NCBI RefSeq assembly: GCF_000003605.2
Contig: NW_003107089.1
Span: 807,736 to 871,735 of the forward strand
Length of the DNA stretch: 64,000 bases
Direction: 5' to 3'
From: Saccoglossus kowalevskii
Taxonomy: Eukaryota > Hemichordata > Enteropneusta > Harrimaniidae
The notes under the pieces were generated by a model that saw nothing but the letters and a program-made list of their open reading frames with translations, made no database searches and was not told the origin of the DNA. Both the position numbers and the translations under genes were made by a program. Positions 1-12,870 of this stretch are shown here, piece by piece. The first letter of the stretch is position 1, and every line of letters starts with the position of its first letter.

Positions 1-839
1 GAATGTTCATGATTGGCCGCGCTAACTTGAATCGTTCTGTTCAATACATTCTAGACATACATCGAGCGAGAACGCCATCGACGGCGAGACGAGGATAGAA
101 TGGATATTCTATGTATGATATGATCAGAGGAGGCTATTACTAAATACCAATGTAAATTGCATAATGCGCGTGTAATTTAAAACTGAAACACGCACGAGAA
201 TACTAATTAACTCAGAAGATAACCATTTTCGTCAGATGCCCTTCTACCGACCACTGGGATCCCCTTTTAATCGGGAAGGAACAAGGAAAGTAACATAATA
301 AAATCAAGGAACAAGAGATAACGGCATAATCTTGTATCAATGTAATTAGCTTGTACGACCGTGCTGTTGGACAACCATACACGCCATATCCACCAGGGAC
401 ACGGGTTAATTTGGTTATTACTAAACACGACTCTTCACTAAATAGGTTTTCCACGGTTTCATTCGATGTACACATTACTTTGGGAGTATAGCTTTTAGGG
501 GTAGACGATGTTATGTGAAAAGACGTTCTTTGTAATGTTGAAATAACATACTATTCGGCTGATGATTGCGTGTTCGATACGATCTATGGACGTCTCTTCT
601 TGTCGTTTAGAGTATCATATTTCCTGGAGTTACCTTGAAATGGCAACTTAATTAGCTTGCGTACATCAAAGAGTCGCGAATATTGAGATACGTACGCTCA
701 GGAAACGGGAGAATCGGCCCACCCCCTCGTATTCATGGGTGCCCATGTCGACCTCGTGATTTTTAATCACGAACTCCGTTTCATAAATTCTGCTAATGCA
801 TCCAAATAACGATGCTCGCTTACCCGATGCAGACAAATA
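1..839. other. Intergenic, no gene seen
   Basis: I see no gene in this stretch. The only open frames are short, without recognisable domains or supporting splice sites. The sequence runs into the degenerate start of the satellite array near its right end. Confidence 0.5.
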
Positions 840-2262
840 TTAGTCAAATGAGTTGCAATGTGACCTGGTTAACCGAACTCTTTCAAGACAATCGGGCACT
901 TCGTTTAATTTGTCACAATGTGACCTGGTTACCCAATCTAGATCAGGGTAGCTTGATATTTTTTTTTTTGCAATGTGACCTAGAAAACCAAACGGTTCCA
1001 AGAGAGTCTGGCAATTTCATTTTACAATGTGACCTGGTTAACCAAAGTCAATTAGAATAGCTAGACATGTTTTGCTACAATGTTATCTGGTTAACCAATC
1101 TTGATAAGGGTAGCTAGACACTTACTTTGTTGCAATATGACATGGTCAACCAAACACTTTCAAGTTAGTTAACCAGTCACTTACTTTGTTGTAATATTAC
1201 ATGGTCAACCAAACACATTCAAGTTAGTTAACCAGTCACTTACTTTGTTGTAATATTACATGGTCAACCAAACACATTCAAGTTAGTTAACCAGTCACTT
1301 ACTTTGTTGTAATATTACATGGTCAATCAAACACATTCAAGTTAGTNNNNNNNNNNNNNNNNNNNNNNNNNNNNNNNNNNNNNNNNNNNNNNNNNNNNNN
1401 NNNNNNNNNNNNNNNNNNNNNNNNNNNNNNNNNNNNNNNNNNNNNNNNNNNNNNNNNNNNNNNNNNNNNNNNNNNNNNNNNNNNNNNNNNNNNNNNNNNN
1501 NNNNNNNNNNNNNNNNNNNNNNNNNNNNNNNNNNNNNNNNNNNNNNNNNNNNNNNNNNNNNNNNNNNNNNNNNNNNNNNNNNNNNNNNNNNNNNNNNNNN
1601 NNNNNNNNNNNNNNNNNNNNNNNNNNNNNNNNNNNNNNNNNNNNNNNNNNNNNNNNNNNNNNNNNNNNNNNNNNNNNNNNNNNNNNNNNNNNNNNNNNNN
1701 NNNNNNNNNNNNNNNNNNNNNNNNNNNNNNNNNNNNNNNNNNNNNNNNNNNNNNNNNNNNNNNNNNNNNNNNNNNNNNNNNNNNNNNNNNNNNNNNNNNN
1801 NNNNNNNNNNNNNNNNNNNNNNNNNNNNNNNNNNNNNNNNNNNNNNNNNNNNNNNNNNNNNNNNNNNNNNNNNNNNNNNNNNNNNNNNNNNNNNNNNNNN
1901 NNNNNNNNNNNNNNNNNNNNTCAAGTTTGTTAACCAGACACCTACTTTGTTGTAATATGACATGGCCTACCAAGCACATTCAAGTTTGTTAACCAGACAC
2001 TTATTTTGTTGTAATATGACATGGTCAACCAAACACATTCAAGTTAGTTAACCAGACACTTACTTTGTTGTAATATAATATGGTCAACCAAACACATTCA
2101 AGTTAGTTAACCAGACACTTACTTTGTTGTAATATGATATGGCCTCCCAAACACATTCAAGTTAGTTAACCAGACACTTTCTTTGTTGTAATATGACATG
2201 GTCAACCAAACACATTCAAGTTAACCAGACACTTTCTTGTTTGTCATGAGTCATGGCTAACC
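840..2262. repeat. 59-bp satellite array (interrupted by assembly gap)
   Basis: A tandem array. Units between about 1140 and 2230 have a 59-bp period: the anchor AAGTTAGTTAACCAG recurs at 1221 and 1280, and again after the gap. From about 857 to 1080 more diverged units carry CAATGTGACCTGGTTAACC at similar spacing, so the left edge looks older than the centre. Many units contain the palindrome GTTAAC. Neighbouring units differ by only one to three bases, which suggests recent homogenisation. Open frames here are repeat translations, not genes. Confidence 0.93.
1347..1920. other. Assembly gap (run of N)
   Basis: There are 574 consecutive N bases with satellite units on both sides. The true array length is therefore unknown, and open frames reported through the gap are artefacts. 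Confidence 0.99.
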
Positions 2263-2470
2263 AGTTAACCGAATACTAATAATCTCATTCTTGTTCATAA
2301 GGCTATACTGATTTAATTTTATAGATGACATCCTCTGGAGACCCTAAAACTAATGCGAGAGGGCAAAAAAAATCCTGCCAAAAAAAAAATGCTGCTAAAA
2401 CCACAGGACTACGGAGCTGGTATTACGAATAGAACCACAGAACACAGTGTATCAAAAAAAACCAAGAAGT

Positions 2471-2476
2471 CTTTAT
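2471..2476 (-). promoter_or_regulatory. Candidate poly(A) signal AATAAA
   Basis: TTTATT on the plus strand reads AATAAA on the minus strand, about 180 bp after the end of the open frame at 2655-2879. It supports a transcript end for the small minus-strand candidate gene. Confidence 0.3.
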
Positions 2477-2820
2477 TTGTAGGAGGCACATGTTGATGTA
2501 CACATCTCATACTGTATTACTGTCACAGGTATAACCATTTCAGACATCTCTAGTACATGTAGTCATGATGAAGTACCTTCAGTCAGAAACACTGCATTCA
2601 TGGTACAGCATGAACATCATTTTCAGTACAAGTCAAGGCGGAATGTACATATCACTACTTTATGACAATAACTAACAGAACATTACAATGATACAGAAAT
2701 GTCCTTGCTTGCTCCTCTCTACACAGCTGGACTTTTAGGTCTCCATACACCTCCACTCCTCTCCCATTTCTCTCATCGTTGCAGAAGAAACGTGGGACAG
2801 CCACTCTGGAAAATATGTCC

Positions 2821-2958
2821 TTAAAGTTGTCTGGGCAAAACTCGCTTGCCGCTACCAATCTCTCGTATAGCCAAGTCAATTGCGTACCAGTCTACAACAA
2901 TCCCTCCGTTTTTCCTCTGAACTGTTATGCTCACGTATTTTGGTGGCGTGGTCACCAT
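2821..2958 (-). CDS. Possible small protein, 45 aa, function unknown
   Basis: On the minus strand an ATG in a good initiation context (A at -3, G at +4) opens a 45-residue frame ending in TAA. It has protein-like composition, including VVDWYAIDLAIREIGSGKR. An overlapping minus-strand frame (2655-2879) also looks protein-like (SEFCPDNFKDIFSRV, VEVYGDLKVQLCREEQ). The two could be halves of one frame-shifted gene, or one may be untranslated sequence of the other. An AATAAA signal lies downstream on the same strand. I do not recognise a family, and a retroelement fragment is possible. Confidence 0.3.
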   Translation of the reverse strand: MVTTPPKYVSITVQRKNGGIVVDWYAIDLAIREIGSGKRVLPRQL

Positions 2959-2976
2959 GTTCGAATTCCCGGCAAC

Positions 2977-5238
2977 ACAATACGCGTGTGCACATCATTT
3001 ACGACAAAATTGGCACTTTTAAAGTAGTCCAAAACGAGTTATATGAAAACCCGGCGCTTTGCGACAATATGAGTCAGCAAGTTCCGAACAGAAAACCGAT
3101 CTGCGGAACTAGTCTTCAAGATTTTTTGTTTTTGAGAACAGGCGAAATTTAATGCGCGCGCGGATGTCATCCATAAAATTAAGTCTGTGTGGCCTAAGTT
3201 CGAGATTGAATGTTGAGTTGGCAAAAGTTGCAATATTTGTTAGTCAGTGTTTAGTTGTGTATGTTTGAATGCAGTTTTATATTTACGAACATTTCTTTCA
3301 CAAACATAAAATTTGGTTTTTGTATAAATTAATAAATTATATTTATATAAATTTACTTGCTTACTTGGGTTCTTTGCAGACTGTCTGCAGGCAGGCTGTC
3401 AGTGGTTTGACAGTATATTGAATAGCGACATTGTATTCGTTTTTGTCGAAGACTCATTTCGCATTCAGAGAGGGGTTTTCAAACAAATCTCATACTTAGT
3501 TCCTTGTTATAGACACTCTAGTTAATGTATAGTTACCTTCTACGGTAACGTGTGACATGTATAGTTAACTTTTAGGGTGTGTGGCAATAAATGTCTAAAG
3601 TTACTCCGTTGAAACTGAATGCAACAGTTGTGTTCCTAGGTAAATGTTCACGAGGTACACAAACGGTTAGCTTTATGTTGGAACCGACGCCACCTGATAA
3701 GTTTGAAGACAATTGGCAGATGAATATTACAAGAATAAACGCCTTTGTACAGTAATGGTGTTCCTTACATATGTCGTTTTTTTCACAAGACCTAACAATA
3801 AACATTAGCTCGAAATATACCTCAGAGTCATAATCTTCGTACTTGTGATGTGCAGACATTTAACTACCTAGAACTGTATCCAGGTGAAACTTGAGTTTTC
3901 ACGAGGGGCGTTTATTTCTATTATTTCCATTCGATTAGTGCAATAATTATCAGTTAACAGTGAGTTAGCTCTAATGTGACTTTATTGCTTGACGTGTGGG
4001 ATATATATACTTAGGACGACTTTATTGCTATGCTAAATTAACACGTGCGCAACTGTCAGTTTGACGTGGCTTCACGCGCATACTCCAAAGTACGCAAAAG
4101 ATGAAGTCGTGTGTCGTGGACCAATCAGCCCGGTATTTGCCCGCTGTGCGCGTTGGTACAACAATGTATGAACCTGATTTACAGTTAATACTCCATTCAC
4201 TCCGTGCTATATTCCATTCAAAGTGTTCTTTCACTTATATTAATATGATTCGTGGAACGTTACGACGGATATCACGACAACGCATATATTAATATATATG
4301 AAGTATAATCTTGTAAAACAAGCAAATGGCATTTTTACGTCATATTTATAGTGCATATTGCCAACGTACGTTGACCTCATTATAACTCACAAATGGTGAA
4401 ACGTTATTGTATTAATCTTATATATTCATTATATATTATACATATTATATATTCTACTACAACGCAGTGTGTTCAACTGTTAAATTTCTTCACTTTCTAT
4501 TCATTTCGTTCGAGACTGTCTGATAGAAGGGTAAATGAACCAGACGTATGTACTGACAGAGTTTCCGTGAACACGAATTGTATTGGAAGTCGAGTATTAG
4601 TGGAACACTGACAATAAACGTATTAAGCAACAACCATGTGATAAAGCCATGTTATATTTTCAATACCACACTGACAATTTGATTGGTTCTTCCACGCGAT
4701 TTGAGTCTATGACGTCACCGACTACCTTAAGTCGTACAATAAAGATATATTTTCTAAGGATCCCGTATGATAGAAAAAACAAAATATCCCTATTTGTTGG
4801 ACGGCTACTTTCAGAATGCCCTACGATATAAAGTATATAAAATATCCACCGCCTTTAACGCGCCACCTGGAAAAGTAGGTTACATGGTATACAATGTTCA
4901 AAACAGTGTTGCAAATACTTAGTGTGATGCCTACTATCGACATCACGCGATGGTGCACGCACGCCTGACATCAATGTTGACTAAACAAAGAGTAAATAAT
5001 CCGATATATGGAGCTTTTCTTGTCATGCCCTCCAGCCTAGGTTGTGTTAGACCACCAAACGTTACATTCACATTACAACGAGCAAATGGCAGTGTTGCAT
5101 CTACGTCATATTTATATTTAATATTGACCACATAGGGTGGCCCTACTTACAAATGGTGACGCTAGCAATTCCACTAAACTATTCTGCTGTAGTGTTTTTT
5201 ATTTTTTTATTTTCGACACCCATGAATAGGCTTTTACC
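2977..5238. other. Intergenic, dispersed repeat fragments
   Basis: No gene is seen. Two fragments recur further right: 4310-4400 resembles 5084-5160 (both contain CAAATGGCA, CGTCATATTTAT and ACAAATGGTGA), and 4900-4985 resembles 6640-6722 (both contain AGTGTGATGC and ACATCAATGTTG). They look like pieces of one old mobile element. Confidence 0.4.
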
Positions 5239-5302
5239 CTGTCTGTCTGTCCATCTGCCCGTCCATCCGTCCGTCTGTCTGTCTGTCCATCCGTCTGTCT
5301 GT
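5239..5302. repeat. Tetranucleotide microsatellite
   Basis: A (CTGT)n tract interspersed with CCAT and CCGT variants, 64 bp long. Confidence 0.9.
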
Positions 5303-8300
5303 ATGCTGTGAAAATTAGTTCTTAATAATGACAACATTTTATTTGAAAACAAAAATATAACTGAGTAGAGTAAAACTTCTGCCGATTTCGAAAAGTCGCC
5401 GTAACTGCGAATTCTCGTTTCGGCGATCGTTCATATGTCACGCTCCATTAGCATAAATTAGCATATGATCGTAAGTGTAGTTCCGTAAAATAATGACTTG
5501 TCTGTTGTTTTGACAGACAGGGTTAGTTATGTGTTAAAAAAGGTTGTCATCTGATCATTTCGAAGAGCTAGTTGATACTCGTGACGTTATGGAGTTGCGC
5601 CATATGTGCCGTTGTCATTTTTTAAATCCATGTCAACAAAATGTAGCGTAGTGTGGAACGAATACCGGGAAATATTGCCACCGCTAAAACACTATAGAAA
5701 ACCGCGAAAATCACAGTTCCTCATATGATACTTTTCGGTATTTTTACACAGACTGAGACAATACAGCAAAAACTGAAAAGAAAGTCAATGTGCCTCTGAG
5801 AAGCTTAACGTTTCTTTTCTACAGCCGTGGGGCACACTGCATCACTCGTAAAAATTACTTTCAATTCCTATAAACGTCATAGTCGGGCCGTGACGTTGTG
5901 TCACAATATTGTATTAACTGTATTTTTTTCAATGGACAGTGATGTACTTTATCTAATATGCCATGGCAGTTCAGTAAAACAAGTGTAATGAATCATACAT
6001 TAGTCTATGCAAGCACAATGACATCATGAATGTCTATCGCAAAATAAGCTACGATATTTCCTGAATTATTATTATTAAGAATTGTATTAGTTCGAGTATT
6101 TTTGTAGTTTCAGGGGTTTTTTTTGCAACCTCGACTTCTCCGCACACATAAACTTGTTTTACCAATAATGAAAAGACCACGGTTTGAATTGACTTCAAAA
6201 TTAGTAATTATGTTACGAATGCATCCCTAAACCTTAAATACAGTGATAACTATATTTTTTAATCGCAATCGGGTAAACTAGCAGTTATTGGCGTCCATGT
6301 ACGGCGATCGGTTATGCAAATGAGTCAGAACGCTCGTTGATGACATGAATAGGAGCTCACATACTACGAACTGTGGGCAAGTTGTTGGCCTTTAAAAATG
6401 AATACATGGGATATATTCAGGGTATCAAATTCGTGACCCTATAATATGTCAGATTTATTAATTTGTAGTTTTTCATTCGTTCTTCGCCAAACTGAGGCTC
6501 GGAACAATTTTTGCAATTGGAGTTATATCTTCCGTTTTTTGCCTTGTGTTTTACTAGATGAAACGTGGCTCGATTTACATTTTCAATTCTTCGTGTTTGC
6601 TGCTGTATTACCTTTCTCTCCACTTCAAAAAAATAAGTTGTATCTCAAATACTGAGTGTGATGCAATTAGAATCACGTGATGGCGCCACTGCATTTCTAA
6701 CATCAATGTTGCTCACAGTGACTATAATGGACAGTACATTTCCATACTTAAGGTGGTGATTTGACAGAGCATGTACATATGTTCATAAGATATATTGATG
6801 TATATTGATGAGATAGGTCCTTTTAATCACAAGAGAAACCATGGTTAGTTTGTCAATAGGTTAAGACGGTCAGCGGTGTCTAGTGTACTTGTCATTACCT
6901 ATTTATACGGTTGACTACATGTCCTTGGTGTTATATGTGACCTGCGTACAATTTATAGATATAACACATTCTGTAAGCTATGATATATCATTACGGTACG
7001 CATGTTTGATTATTTAATAGACATTACACAAAAAATGGTCGCCGGGATCTCGTTTAGAGCGAGTAGGACACGTGACTTGTACCACTCGAATAATGTTCCA
7101 TTTTCTCTCGTCGCATTTTCTGTCTCTCTGATATATGTACCCACGCTATCCTAGAACAGTGGATGCAATGCATGGACTGGATTGAACACTAACTCAGAGT
7201 GGAAATCAAGTCTCATGTCCCTGTCGCTTTTAAAGATGGCCATTTTTATCTAAGGCCTATTTTGTTATAGATTTAAAATTCTTTGCGACTTACATCAATG
7301 TTTATGTGAGTTTGGATTGATATGTATTATACGTCGACGTCGTTTTGGTTGTGCGCACTTATTTGTTGAATTGGATGATGTTTCTACTGATGGTTTTTGT
7401 GGGCACTCGCAGCAGGAATGGTCTATCCATTAAATATACCAGTAAAGAAACCATTTCCGCTGATTCGAAACCTTGTACGTGATTGTGATTATAGTACTGA
7501 TTGTAACGAGATGTGACTGTAGGGAAATGAAATAAGATCCTGTGAGTGCTCACTGATCGCGTGCCGATCTCTTCGACCACCAATGTCGCATGGGTTTGCA
7601 GGTGAAAATTACAATAATATTTATCACTAAATGAATCTTTGATGTATCAGCCTTGTGATATAAACACTAACAAAAAATATACGACAAAACAATTAACTGG
7701 TAATGTGTCTCAGTATAACTCCCGTTGACTCAAATCGTATTTGTTTGCAAACCCGTGTCCGTCATTGGATCTTCATTATACTCTTAGTAGTGATTTAATT
7801 AGCTTCGGTACTGAAATTGAAGTGATTAAAACGCTCGCCAAATCGGCTTGTGAAACGCAGTCACGGACATGGAGCTCTGCTTTGAATCGATTTCTTTGGT
7901 TAGTAGATCGTTATGATTACGATGTTTTGTCAATCGATTATTTCTTAGCGGCCAAGTATCAGTCTATTTCACAAATGATACAACTAGCCATGCTTATGTG
8001 CAACACACAATATGTAGTTTCCTGGATGGTGCATACTGGTATTCATCTAAGTGGTAGGTACAGCCTTGAATTAAAGTATGGTTTGGGGTCGTATTTATAG
8101 TCGTACAGTTGTACAGAATAACAGCGTCCAGCTTTTATTCTAAAATATTTATTGAAATAACTCAACTCTAGTTCCAATTCGATGGCCGTTAAATCGCCTC
8201 TAATCGATAATGAGACTAATATTCAGAACTAACTAGTTCCGTTTCCAAATTTAGTTCAGTATAAACTTCCACAAATCATTTGCGAATCATCTTCAGAGCG

Positions 8301-11300
8301 TCCCTACTCACTAAATTAAGTGTATGTAGTCTGACCCCCTCTCGACTCATATTGAACCGTCAGATTCGTTGACTAATTCTGAAATTAAAGTTGACAAGTT
8401 GACGCATTGTGATTTTCCTTAACTTAAAACAACTCTTATATATGACCACTTATATAACGCAAGAGTCAACCCGGAGAACATGCACGCCCCATTACCCGAA
8501 ACAGCGTGAATCGTGTTTGGGTTGGTATCGACTTCAACGCGTATCACGCTAGATTGTTTGTCTTGAACACGAGTAACTTTCATTTATTACATATCTGAAT
8601 GCATCGACTAGATCTTTACACCATATTATCATTACCAACTAGCATAGGCACGTATCATATGGCTCGAGATTCGAGCTAACACACGATTTATTAGCACATC
8701 TGCTCAATGATGTGATCGTGAAACGACATGCACAAGGACGCTTCATTTTATAGCGTGGGATACGCATTCAATGTCTTCAATTTTTATGAACTGGTGTCAT
8801 ATTATTATTTTGGAATTTATCTGTCACCCAATAAAATTGTGTTGTGTGTGAAGGATTGTATCTATATATAATGAAGTCGACGACTTATGTCCAAGGAGGC
8901 CGCAAGAAGAGCACCTGTCACAATTCTGTGTCATGTCGCTGTATAACTATAGATGTACACACCATTTACCAGTATATGTTTAGTCCCACAAGTAGTTCAG
9001 CTTTACGTAACTCGCTGTCTCAAATACACGCGCATTTTGTAGAACTATTGAAGTGAATATTATGACTTTACGTAGAGTAACACGGGGGATTGCTTCTGGT
9101 ATACATGTATGCACACCAAAGAACGTGTGGCGTTGATAATCGATGGTGATTATCAAAGTATTCACCTCCTGGGGCGGAACACTGTACACAAGGTAATTAA
9201 CATTCTCTTCCCCGATCTCCCAGGCGGAAATACTCTTATGTTTTTTAAATTATGGGTCTAATTAGTAACAAAGATATGGCACAACTACATCTATTTTTCT
9301 CGTCCAGTGGACGCCTCGTACGTTTTCCCAAGTATCCTGTTGCATATGTGTAGTGTACCTGTATGTAATGAATGTTCTACTAACTAGTTACAGGCAGTGA
9401 ATACTACTACGATACTTTAAGTGAATTTATTACATCTGTTGATGTACTTTGATGGTTAAAGAAGAAATAACTTTATGCCCAGTTGAAATTGATATTCATA
9501 AAAAATCAGAGTTTATAAACACAACTCAAAACACAGAATGACTAACAAGCAATTTACAATAGATCGTCAGAACACACAGGATCCTGTTTCACGTACGAAA
9601 ACCGCCACATGAATCTGAATCATAGCTAAGAGGTTGTTATCAATATTTAATAAATGTGTAAAACAACGTCACTCACAGATATGTCAATATATTACAATCC
9701 TTACGTTTGGTCTTATTTTTCATTGTATAACAAATCTGTAAGTTGTCGTGCTGGTTGTGTTTACAATAGAGTACTTGCATATACACACACAATCGTAGTG
9801 ACGGTCTAAAATGTCGACTCTTTTGAGCGAACAGGGAAAGGAGAATGCCTCTCGCTGATGCTGTCTGAATTGATTTATCAACAAATTTCTCATATAAATG
9901 ATCTTCTCATGATTGTGATTTAAAATAAACAATTAATGTGATTAAAACGGCACAACATATACGAGAATAATATGAAAATAATATCGCTAATGTGATATAC
10001 ATTTTAACATGGTATGCACTTTACACGCCAGTGGTAAGGTTTCAATATTCATATACTGTAGTTATTCTTCCGTACGCTGTCGCTTCTCATGTTTCAAATG
10101 ATTTATTTGTGGAGCTATCTAATATTTAATGGTTGGCGCAAAAGTACATCTGCCTGACGATCATATGTTATCAACTGACCTAGAAATGTTTCTGCTACAC
10201 CGCACTGAAAGGTCTTGTAGTATTCGTAGAAGAACACTAATTATACAGTTCATGAAAAATCCGTTTGTGATAAGTACACTTTGTTTTGAATGTGCTTGGG
10301 CATGATTGCACAGTTCATCGAACAGTAAATATTTCCAGTGTTTGATGGACTTGATAAACACATTGGGCCCTTCACACTAATTAGGTGCACGTGTACCGAG
10401 CTTAAATTTGCCTTGTTGTCAACCCAATAAATCCTGTGGTGGTCACATTATTCTACCACGCCGTCACAATTAAAGCTTAATTAATGATTGCGTACTTCCA
10501 TTTATCATTTAGGCCTCATTTTTATCTCACTTTTTATTAATTCATAAACTTTAATACGGTGATTCCCATATAACGGCCTAGTACATCAGCATTTAGGAAA
10601 TATGGAATCTTCGAGGCCAATTTGGAATGATGTAATCCCCTTTTATAATATTTCAGTGGAGTACAGCACACTTCGATCAGCATGGGATCTTCCAGTGTCA
10701 CGCATGCGTACAACGATCGCAAACGTCGTCGAATGATCGGAACGTACCACCACCTAAAAAGACTTGATTCGGATTTTTAAACGGTACTGTGCTTTTGATG
10801 TGGAAACATAATACGACCTTAGCTTCTTGCGAAAGATTGCCATTCCGGAGGTACTTTTACCGGGAGATATGCACTGTATTCATTAACCTTGTGTCAGTAC
10901 CTACATTAGGACCTTACTCATTAAAGTCTCTCTAGGCTTTATTCGAATTACGTAGAGACGATGGCGGTAATTACATCATCGGTAGATATGCTGACGTGCT
11001 TGATACTCGTTCTGCGGGGACGGTGATGATGAAAGGCTAGGTAAACAGTTTGCTCTCGTCATTTGACATGCCATAATCAGCCATTCTTCACTCAATTCAT
11101 CAGCACAAGTCATAAGGCCAGGGGTACAAACAAGATTTGATGTTGCTGCCTGATAGGAAATGTTTACTCTCGATTATGTTTAGCAATGTGATGTCATCGA
11201 TTACATAGCCTTTCATTGTGATAACGCGTGTTCTCATATTCCTAGTCGGTCGCAATGACTCATGTGAGCATTCAATAAAGCTGTATTTGGGATCTGTGAA

Positions 11301-12399
11301 TAATACTAGTATGTGATGGTCTGGGTTTGCAATAATTGTAGGAAATAGATTCAATTTATAATTATGCTGATGATTGTTTGAGCCCCCATTCCATTGCTTG
11401 TTTAAAATTAATTGTTTCATCAAAAAAAGAAATAAAAGAAAAGCGTTTTCAGTTTTCCTGAAATGTCATTGTCCATCGTATCTCTCAATGTACAGTAACA
11501 AACCATTCTGACTACATGTTCTCGTCCATTTAGCATTTTTAAGGCTGATTAATACAGTTTGCCACACACGCATGCCACTCAACAGTCACAAGACCCTTAG
11601 CTTTATAAACTATTTCCCGTTGCAACAGTGCATTGGCTTATATGATTACTTTCAAACATTTGATTTTATACGCATGATCAACATGCAGTATTGAAGATAA
11701 AAAAAACCTTGGGAGAAGGTCACTTACGGAAAAAAAATTTGTCGATATTTTTCAACGCAAGTCGTACTGACTGCATTCCTGGACCAATAATAGAATCGTT
11801 GGCCATTAGCTATATTATTGACAATCTATCGAATCAATAATTCCAAAAGTGTCACTGAATTCTTTCTTATTTCTTTAAAAAAATACTTACGTCACTTTCG
11901 AATGCAGCAACAATGCGGCTCGTGACGGGAACAGAATTCCGCAAACCACGAGATCGCTACAGATCTTATTTTCGTTGTCATTGGGGTTGTTTTCTGTCAA
12001 TAAATATGAAAAGGCACATAATAATATAGGCGGAAACAGTTTTCAATGCCTGACAGGCTTGAAAGCCTATTGTTATTGGTTTGCTTGTTTTGGTCTTCCG
12101 CGGCCATGATTAAAACTTCTTCTTAAAAACAGCAGTGTCATTCCTCCTGAAAGTTTTGGTATACATTCCGCTCTAAAATTAACTGATATGTCACGTGTTT
12201 CGACGCTATTTTAGTGAATATTTAAAACTCGGAAATTGTACTACTTTCCGATTTAGTGTGGTATCTATGAAATATGTGTAGTGATATTCATAAAAAAAAC
12301 ATTGACATGTTACCCTTTTTATTTTCCGAAAACGTGTTTTAAAAGCAGATAGTAGCTGGAAATAAATGTGGTGATTATGTGGTAATGTGACCTCATTAA
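5303..12399. other. Long gene-poor stretch
   Basis: I found no supported exon on either strand. The longest open frame (7741-8100, 119 codons, beginning at TTG) has no recognisable domain, no ATG near its start and no splice context. 6640-6722 repeats sequence seen near 4900. Distal regulatory DNA for the GPCR gene could lie here, but I see no specific signal. Confidence 0.4.
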
Positions 12400-12870
12400 T
12401 AAACATATATGCAATATTTCAAGCAGATAGGAACATGCAACCAGGAATAGCATTGGGCAAGATACGACTAATATATCAGATGATCATATATGGTCATTTG
12501 ACCACATCATTATGCAAAACTGTAATATCTCAATCATTGTTGCAGATTTCCTAAAAGCAGCCAGTAATTTGACTAACATACCACATTAATATATATAGTA
12601 ATCTTAACGTGCATAACTGTAATATATCCAGCACCACAAAAGATAGGGACATACGTATTTATAGGTACTTATAACGAAGGCATTGAACATGAGATATGAC
12701 TGACATGTCAGATGATAATATATGTTCATATAATCTCATTAATTTGCATAACTGTAATACCTCGGGAATATTGCACAACCACATATGCAATATAATAAAG
12801 ATACTGAAAAAGAGATATGACTAATATATATATTAGATTACCATACATGGTCGTGTAACTTTATTGTTAT
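12400..12870. repeat. Degenerate tandem repeat, units of about 118 bp
   Basis: The landmarks GCATAACTGTAATA (12515, 12612 and 12737 with variants) and AGATATGACTAATATATCAG (about 12460, 12692 and 12811 with variants) alternate through the stretch. This implies about four strongly diverged units of roughly 115-120 bp. Confidence 0.6.

Noticed and set aside
1323-1979. Open frames of about 210 codons on the minus strand
   Set aside because: They are almost entirely the assembly N run plus satellite translation.
840-2262. CRISPR-like array of repeats and spacers
   Set aside because: The full 59-bp unit repeats without unique spacers, and the genome is eukaryotic; it is a satellite.
7741-8100. 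119-codon plus-strand frame
   Set aside because: It starts at TTG, has no domain, signal or splice context, and its length is plausible by chance.
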